Shown one piece after another: positions 59,413 to 64,000 of a DNA stretch of 64,000 nucleotides. Within the stretch, counting starts at the first letter, position 1. The number at the start of each line of letters is the position of its first letter. This DNA comes from Thiothrix subterranea (GTDB taxonomy: Bacteria > Pseudomonadota > Gammaproteobacteria > Thiotrichales > Thiotrichaceae). A program made the position numbers and the translations under genes. Location: positions 2,904,001 through 2,968,000 of the forward strand of contig NZ_CP133217.1 in NCBI RefSeq assembly GCF_030930995.1. Reading direction: 5' to 3'. The notes under the pieces are model-generated. The model did not search any database. It had not been told where the DNA came from and worked only from the letters and a program-made list of their open reading frames with translations.

Positions 59413-59610
59413 ATGAACCATTTATCGGCTGCACTAAAAACCATCCTTAACGGACTGGCGATGCAATACGAAGGCGAACTACTAACGACAGAAGACAAAA
59501 AAGCCAACCTGCAACGGGTACTGACTGAAATTGAACGCGAAAAACAAGACGCTGCCAATGCGGCAACAACTACTCCAACCTTCCCTAATATGGCCTTACA
59601 CACCAAGTGA
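59413..59610 (+). CDS. Small hypothetical protein upstream of SulP
   Basis: A 65-residue helix-rich protein (SAALKTILNGLAMQYEGELL, KKANLQRVLTEIEREK). First gene after the sigma54 promoter and overlapping the earliest possible SulP start, so probably co-produced with the transporter. It might be a partner or regulator of SulP; no family is recognised. AAGGA is nine bases before the ATG. Confidence 0.65.
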   Translation: MNHLSAALKTILNGLAMQYEGELLTTEDKKANLQRVLTEIEREKQDAANAATTTPTFPNMALHTK

Positions 59611-59615
59611 GCATC

Positions 59616-61373
59616 ATGAGCGTTCAAGCACTTCCTTCTTACTGGACATGGCTAATGCCATTCCTCAACTGGCTGCCTAAAATCAATGGGCGTGACCTGC
59701 GGGCAGATTTTATTGCCGGTTTAACCGGGGCTGTCGTGGTACTACCGCAAGGGGTGGCGTTTGCCACCATCGCGGGGATGCCGCCGCAATACGGTTTATA
59801 CGCAGGCATGATTCCCGCGATTGTTGCCGCGCTGTTTGGTTCGTCACGGCATTTGGTGTCAGGGCCGACCACGGCGGCTTCGGTGGTGTTGTTTTCGGCA
59901 CTTTCCATCCACGCTGTGCCGGGTAGCCCGGATTATGTCACTCTGGCCTTGACCCTGACGTTCATGGTGGGGGTGTTTGAACTGGTGCTGGGACTAGCGC
60001 GAATGGGTGCGTTGGTGAATTTCATTTCGCACGCCGTCGTGGTCGGCTTCACTGCTGGCGCGGCTATTTTGATTGCAGCCAAGCAATTGAAGTATTTTTT
60101 CGGGGTGGATATGGATAACGGCGGGAATTTGACCGAACTGTTATTCCGGTTTACGCAACATCTGGACGGCATTAACGCTTATGCAGTATTGATTGCTGTC
60201 GTCACCCTACTCAGTGGCATCGCGACTAAACGCTGGTTGAAACGTGTGCCTTACATGGTGGTGGCTATTCTGGTTGGTAGCTTGCTCAGTGTCGGCTTGA
60301 ATGCGTGGTTGGGCACAGATATTACGCATATCGCAACGGTCGGTGCGTTACCGGATTCTTTCCCGCCTTTATCTGCGCCGGTGTTGACGCTGGAAAACAT
60401 TAAAATGTTGGCTCCGGCTGCCTTGGCAGTCACGCTGTTTGCCTTGACCGAAGCGGTATCCATTGGGCGGGCAATGGCGGCACGCGGTGGCTATAACATC
60501 AATGGCAATCAGGAATTCATTGGGCAAGGCTTGTCCAATCTGGCGGGGTCGTTTTTCTCCGGTTATGTCTCGACCGGCTCGTTTAACCGCACGGGTGTCA
60601 ACTACGAATCCGGCGCGAAAACCCCGATGGCGGCGGTATTTGCAGGATTATTGCTGATATTCGTGGTGGTGCTGGTTGCGCCTTACGCGGCGTATTTGCC
60701 CAAAGCAGCCATGGCTGGCGTACTGTTTTTGGTGGCTTGGGGCTTGATCGACTGGCATGAAATCCGTGAGATTATCAGCTTCTCGACACGCGAAACGGTG
60801 GTATTAGCCGTCACGTTCTTTAGTGCGCTGTTCCTTGATCTGGAATTTGCCATCTTCCTCGGCGTGATGTTGTCCTTGGTGTTGTATCTGGAAAAGGTTT
60901 CCAAGCCGCGCATCCTGACGCGCACACCGGATAAAAACCTGCCGAACCATGCATTTTCCACTGACCCCGATTTACCCCAATGCCAGCAATTGCGCTTCGT
61001 GGGTATCGAAGGTTCACTGTTCTTTGGCTCAGTGAATCACATGGAAGAAAAGTTCGGCAAAATCCGCATAGAACACCCGCAACAGAAACACCTCGCGGTG
61101 ATTTGCGAAGGCATCAACTTTGCCGATTTGCAGGGCAGCCACGCACTGTACAAAGAAGCCAAACAACGGCAAGCAGACGGTGGCAATTTGTACCTGATTA
61201 ATGTCAAGGAAGGCTTGTGGGATGCGTTAGAAGCCTGCGAATGTTTCGACAAAGAAGGTTCACGCAATGTATTCCAATCCAAGTCAGCCGCGATCCACGC
61301 CATTTACCAAAAGCTGGATAAAAGCCTGTGTGAAAGTTGTACCGCGCATTTGTTCAAAGAGTGTAAGGTGTAA
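59616..61373 (+). CDS. SulP family anion transporter with STAS domain (copy 1)
   Basis: A 585-residue SLC26/SulP transporter: conserved start (GRDLRADFIAGLTGAVVVLPQGVAFA, residues about 20-45), about 14 membrane spans, GNQEFIGQGLSNLAGSFFSGY, and a C-terminal STAS domain. It ends CESCTAHLFKEC, a Cx2Cx7C tail shared with copy 2. The carbonic anhydrase context favours bicarbonate as substrate; sulfate remains possible. ATG 59616 is used; a GTG three codons earlier overlaps the upstream stop. Confidence 0.9.
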   Translation: MSVQALPSYWTWLMPFLNWLPKINGRDLRADFIAGLTGAVVVLPQGVAFATIAGMPPQYGLYAGMIPAIVAALFGSSRHLVSGPTTAASVVLFSALSIHAVPGSPDYVTLALTLTFMVGVFELVLGLARMGALVNFISHAVVVGFTAGAAILIAAKQLKYFFGVDMDNGGNLTELLFRFTQHLDGINAYAVLIAVVTLLSGIATKRWLKRVPYMVVAILVGSLLSVGLNAWLGTDITHIATVGALPDSFPPLSAPVLTLENIKMLAPAALAVTLFALTEAVSIGRAMAARGGYNINGNQEFIGQGLSNLAGSFFSGYVSTGSFNRTGVNYESGAKTPMAAVFAGLLLIFVVVLVAPYAAYLPKAAMAGVLFLVAWGLIDWHEIREIISFSTRETVVLAVTFFSALFLDLEFAIFLGVMLSLVLYLEKVSKPRILTRTPDKNLPNHAFSTDPDLPQCQQLRFVGIEGSLFFGSVNHMEEKFGKIRIEHPQQKHLAVICEGINFADLQGSHALYKEAKQRQADGGNLYLINVKEGLWDALEACECFDKEGSRNVFQSKSAAIHAIYQKLDKSLCESCTAHLFKECKV

Positions 61374-61415
61374 CACTGCGAATCACACCAAGCCCTAATA
61401 TGAGCATCAATCACT

Positions 61416-61451
61416 GTTTCAGTTTGCAACAAACAAGTTGCAAACTGAAAC
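61416..61451. promoter_or_regulatory. Inverted pair of palindromic activator sites before the second SulP gene
   Basis: GTTTCA-GTT-TGCAAC (61416-61430) and GTTGCA-AAC-TGAAAC (61437-61451). The second is the exact complement of the first, making a 15-bp inverted repeat with a 6-base gap, centres 21 bp apart. It is the best match to the shared motif, about 110 bases before the gene. Confidence 0.72.
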
Positions 61452-61562
61452 ATAAGGCAATATTTTCCACAACTTCACCCCATAATGATTTCACACAATT
61501 AATTAGCACCCACTAATGCTGTAACATATTCGGCTTATTTCGGGTATGTACAGAGTGACCGC

Positions 61563-63308
61563 ATGAAACAATTTTTCCTCCCCTTTCTCGCGTGGCTGGG
61601 TTTAGTCAATCGCGAATCACTGAAAGCTGACTTCTTTGCGGGCTTAACCGGCGCAGTCGTGGTGCTGCCACAAGGCGTGGCGTTTGCGGCGATTGCTGGC
61701 TTGCCGCCGGAATACGGTTTGTATACGGCAATGGTCACGCCGATTATTGCGGGTTTGTTTGGCTCATCCTTGCATCTGGTATCCGGCCCCACCACGGCGA
61801 TTTCCTTGGTAGTATTTTCCACCATCAGCCGTTATGCCGAGCCAGGGTCGGAGCAATTTATCCAAATGGTATTGACGCTGACCTTCCTCGCAGGGGTTTA
61901 CCAGTTGGTGTTCGGCTTGATGCGCTTGGGTATGTTGGTGAACTTTGTATCGCATACCGTGGTGATCGGCTTTACGGCTGGGGCCGCGATTCTGATTGCC
62001 ACCAGCCAAATCAAATACGTGACCGGCATCCCCATTCCCAAAGGCGAATCGTTCCTGCATACGTGGATGGATGTGGGTGTCGGCATTAGCGCAACCAACC
62101 TGTACATTTTGGGAATTGCCGCTTTCACCATGCTGTCGGCGTTACTGCTAAAACGCTTTCTGCCCAAAATGCCGCATTTGTTATTTGGTATGGTCATGGG
62201 TAGCCTTGCCAGTATCGCCATCGGCGGCGCGGCACACGGTCTTACTTACGTGGGTGAAATCAAAGGGCAATTGCCGCCATTCTCGACGCCCGACTTTTCC
62301 CTAGCCTCGTTGAAACAACTCGCTTCTGGCGCATTCGCCGTTGCTTTGCTGGGGCTAATTGAAGCGGTGTCGATTGCCCGCTCGATTGCTACCAAATCAC
62401 AGCAACGTCTGGATGGCAATCAGGAATTCGTCGGGCAAGGTTTGTCGAATATTGCAGGCAGTTTCTTATCCAGTTACGCCGGTTCTGGCTCGTTTACCCG
62501 TTCGGGGATTAACTATTCTGCCGGGGCAAGAACCCCGTTGTCGGCGGTCTTTGCGGCGATTTTGCTGGCAATCATCGTGTTGCTGGTTGCACCGTTAGCG
62601 GCGTATTTGCCGGTCGCGGCAATGGGCGGCATCATTATGTTGGTAGCCTACAACCTGATCGACTTTCACCATATCAAGCACATTCTGCACAGCAGCAAAA
62701 CCGAAACGTCGATCCTTGCCACCACGTTTTTCGCCACACTGTTCATGGAGCTGGAATTTGCCATTTACATGGGCGTATTGCTGTCGTTGATCATTTTCCT
62801 GATGCGCACCTCGATGCCAAACATTGTGGATTTAGCCCCAAACCCTGCCGAGCCGCGCCACAAATTTGCCGAAGTCAGCGAATACGGGCTGAAAGAATGC
62901 CCGCAATTGAAATTGGTGCGGGTGGATATGTCGATCTACTTCGGCTCACTCGACAAAGTACAGCGCGAACTGGCTTGCATTGCCGAACGCCAACACATTA
63001 AGCATGTCCTGATCGTGGGGGAAAGCATTAACTTCATCGACCTTGCCGGGGCAGAAATGCTGATTCAGGAAGCCAAACGTCTCAAATCCGTCGGTGGTGG
63101 TTTGTATTTGCAAGGCGCGAAAAGCAAAGTCTACGATTTCATGGATAGAATTGATTTCGTCGAAGATTTCGGCGCAGGCAATGTGTTTTCCAGCAAAGAA
63201 GCTGCCCTGCAATCGCTGACCAAACGGCTGGATCACAGCATTTGTGCGACTTGCGACAAGCGTATTTTCCGCGAATGTGCGAAGTTACCGGGCGCGAAAA
63301 TGACTTAA
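61563..63308 (+). CDS. SulP family anion transporter with STAS domain (copy 2)
   Basis: A 581-residue paralogue of copy 1 with the same landmarks: SLKADFFAGLTGAVVVLPQG, GNQEFVGQGLSNIAGSFLSSY, GSFTRSGINYSAGARTP and a STAS domain with INFIDLAGAEML. The tail CATCDKRIFREC repeats the Cx2Cx7C pattern. It has its own pair of activator sites, so the two transporters may be induced together or at different levels. Confidence 0.9.
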   Translation: MKQFFLPFLAWLGLVNRESLKADFFAGLTGAVVVLPQGVAFAAIAGLPPEYGLYTAMVTPIIAGLFGSSLHLVSGPTTAISLVVFSTISRYAEPGSEQFIQMVLTLTFLAGVYQLVFGLMRLGMLVNFVSHTVVIGFTAGAAILIATSQIKYVTGIPIPKGESFLHTWMDVGVGISATNLYILGIAAFTMLSALLLKRFLPKMPHLLFGMVMGSLASIAIGGAAHGLTYVGEIKGQLPPFSTPDFSLASLKQLASGAFAVALLGLIEAVSIARSIATKSQQRLDGNQEFVGQGLSNIAGSFLSSYAGSGSFTRSGINYSAGARTPLSAVFAAILLAIIVLLVAPLAAYLPVAAMGGIIMLVAYNLIDFHHIKHILHSSKTETSILATTFFATLFMELEFAIYMGVLLSLIIFLMRTSMPNIVDLAPNPAEPRHKFAEVSEYGLKECPQLKLVRVDMSIYFGSLDKVQRELACIAERQHIKHVLIVGESINFIDLAGAEMLIQEAKRLKSVGGGLYLQGAKSKVYDFMDRIDFVEDFGAGNVFSSKEAALQSLTKRLDHSICATCDKRIFRECAKLPGAKMT

Positions 63309-63355
63309 CCCAGCAACCCTACTATAATCAAAGCACATTCCACCGGACGCAAACG

Positions 63356-64000
63356 ATGCTGGACTCGACAGACAACCTACTCAAACAAATTGCCCTCGGT
63401 GAAGACTCAACGCTGGAACTGAAAGCCATTGAATTCAAGGGTGCGCACATCTCCGCCCCGCACCGCAACAGCCTTGCCGACGAAATGGCAGCAATGGCAA
63501 ACAGCAACACGGGCGTGATCGTACTCGGCGTGGATGACAAGACCAAAACCATCAGCGGCATCCCCGTGGAAAAAATCGACACCGTAGAAACGTGGGTCAG
63601 GGAAATTGCTAACGACCAAATTACCCCACCGCTCTTGTGCCGGATACGCAAACTTGCCGTACCTTCAGCCACTGGCGGTGAAACAGCCATTATTCAGATC
63701 GACATTCCGCGCAGTCTATTTGTCCACCAAAGTCCGGGCGGTTATCTCTACCGCATTGGCAGTTCCAAACGGCAAATGACACCCGACGCACTAGCACGCC
63801 TATTCCAGCAACGCAGTCAGGCACGGATCATCCGCTATGACGAACAAGCCGTCCCGCAAGCCTCGCTCGACGATCTAAAAACCCCACTATGGCAACGTTT
63901 CCGCTCGCCGTTATCGCCCAAAGATGACCGCGAGTTTCTATCCAAGCTCAAACTGATTACCCGCGACGAAGACTGCAACCTTTACCCCACCGTCAGCGGC
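63356..64000 (+). CDS. Schlafen/AlbA_2-type ATP-binding protein, partial
   Basis: The gene begins at ATG 63356 and runs off the window after 215 codons. The N-terminal domain is AlbA_2/Schlafen-like: STLELKAIEFKGAHISAPHR, DEMAAMANSNTGVIVLGVDD and later GGYLYRIGSSKRQMTPDALARL. Such proteins are predicted transcription or defence factors, often annotated as ATP-binding or helicase-like. The C-terminus is not visible, so subtype is open. Confidence 0.8.
   Translation, partial: MLDSTDNLLKQIALGEDSTLELKAIEFKGAHISAPHRNSLADEMAAMANSNTGVIVLGVDDKTKTISGIPVEKIDTVETWVREIANDQITPPLLCRIRKLAVPSATGGETAIIQIDIPRSLFVHQSPGGYLYRIGSSKRQMTPDALARLFQQRSQARIIRYDEQAVPQASLDDLKTPLWQRFRSPLSPKDDREFLSKLKLITRDEDCNLYPTVSG

Noticed and set aside
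61504-61521. Possible -24/-12 promoter before the second SulP gene (TTAGCACCCACTAATGCT)
   Set aside because: The GG is AG and the spacing to GC is one base too long; too weak to call.

Overview
The window looks like the chromosome of a gammaproteobacterium, most likely a sulfur-oxidising relative of Thiothrix (Thiotrichales). Reasons: gammaproteobacterial gene orders (guaB-guaA, yajC-secD-secF, pepA-holC-valS, ftsK-lolA-rarA, bioH/bioC), an EF-P beta-lysylation set (epmB, efp, epmA), a SoxK-like SoxXA-binding protein, and an inorganic-carbon locus with a beta-carbonic anhydrase and two SulP transporters. The genus is inferred from content, not measured.

Region 1-8.5 kb is accessory. A decayed ISKra4-type insertion sequence cuts off the end of a PIN toxin (UPF0175/DUF3368 pair), followed by an orphan BrnA-like antitoxin with an in-frame stop. 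Next is a minus-strand four-gene cassette: trypco2 protein, trypsin-like protease, MoxR-type AAA+ ATPase, and a 977-residue protein whose C-terminal quarter is a complete family-1 uracil-DNA glycosylase. This resembles the NTP-dependent biological conflict systems built from trypsin, MoxR and associated proteins, but with a glycosylase as the terminal domain. A YefM-YoeB toxin-antitoxin pair with an inverted-repeat operator lies beside it.

Region 8.5-30 kb is mostly housekeeping: guaBA, a SoxK-like protein, xseA, an RpfE-like protein with a DUF938 methyltransferase, a nuclease lipoprotein, epmB/vapBC/efp/epmA, yajC-secDF, ychJ, a methyltransferase, a hydrolase-like/TlpA fusion, and pepA-holC-valS.

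Region 30-37.7 kb is a second accessory island, AT-rich outside its insertion sequences. An IS3-family element sits at the start of an Mrr-like restriction endonuclease. An IS66 element (8-bp target duplication) has jumped into an IS5-family element, which itself split an unknown gene. Removing the elements and one copy of each duplication restores an open frame of 293 residues next to xisI. A UPF0175 antitoxin and a small antitoxin-like protein follow.

Region 37.7-54.8 kb is again mostly core: rarA (apparently starting at CTG), lolA, ftsK, trxB, aat, a DUF480 gene, pepN, a NUDIX protein, a CDGSH protein, bioC, bioH and plsY. Two unknown genes lie between bioH and bioC, and a degenerate copy of the bioH 3' end remains next to bioC.

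Region 54.8-63.3 kb is a coherent inorganic-carbon locus: a sigma54-dependent response regulator and its histidine kinase, carbonic anhydrase, a secreted protein and two SulP transporters. Seven copies of a 15-bp palindrome, GTT(T/G)CA-N3-TG(A/C/T)AAC (one with A for the first G), sit in the three upstream regions, mostly as pairs about 20 bp apart. One is followed by a near-perfect -24/-12 promoter. The window ends inside a Schlafen/AlbA_2-type gene. I saw no rRNA, tRNA or CRISPR array.
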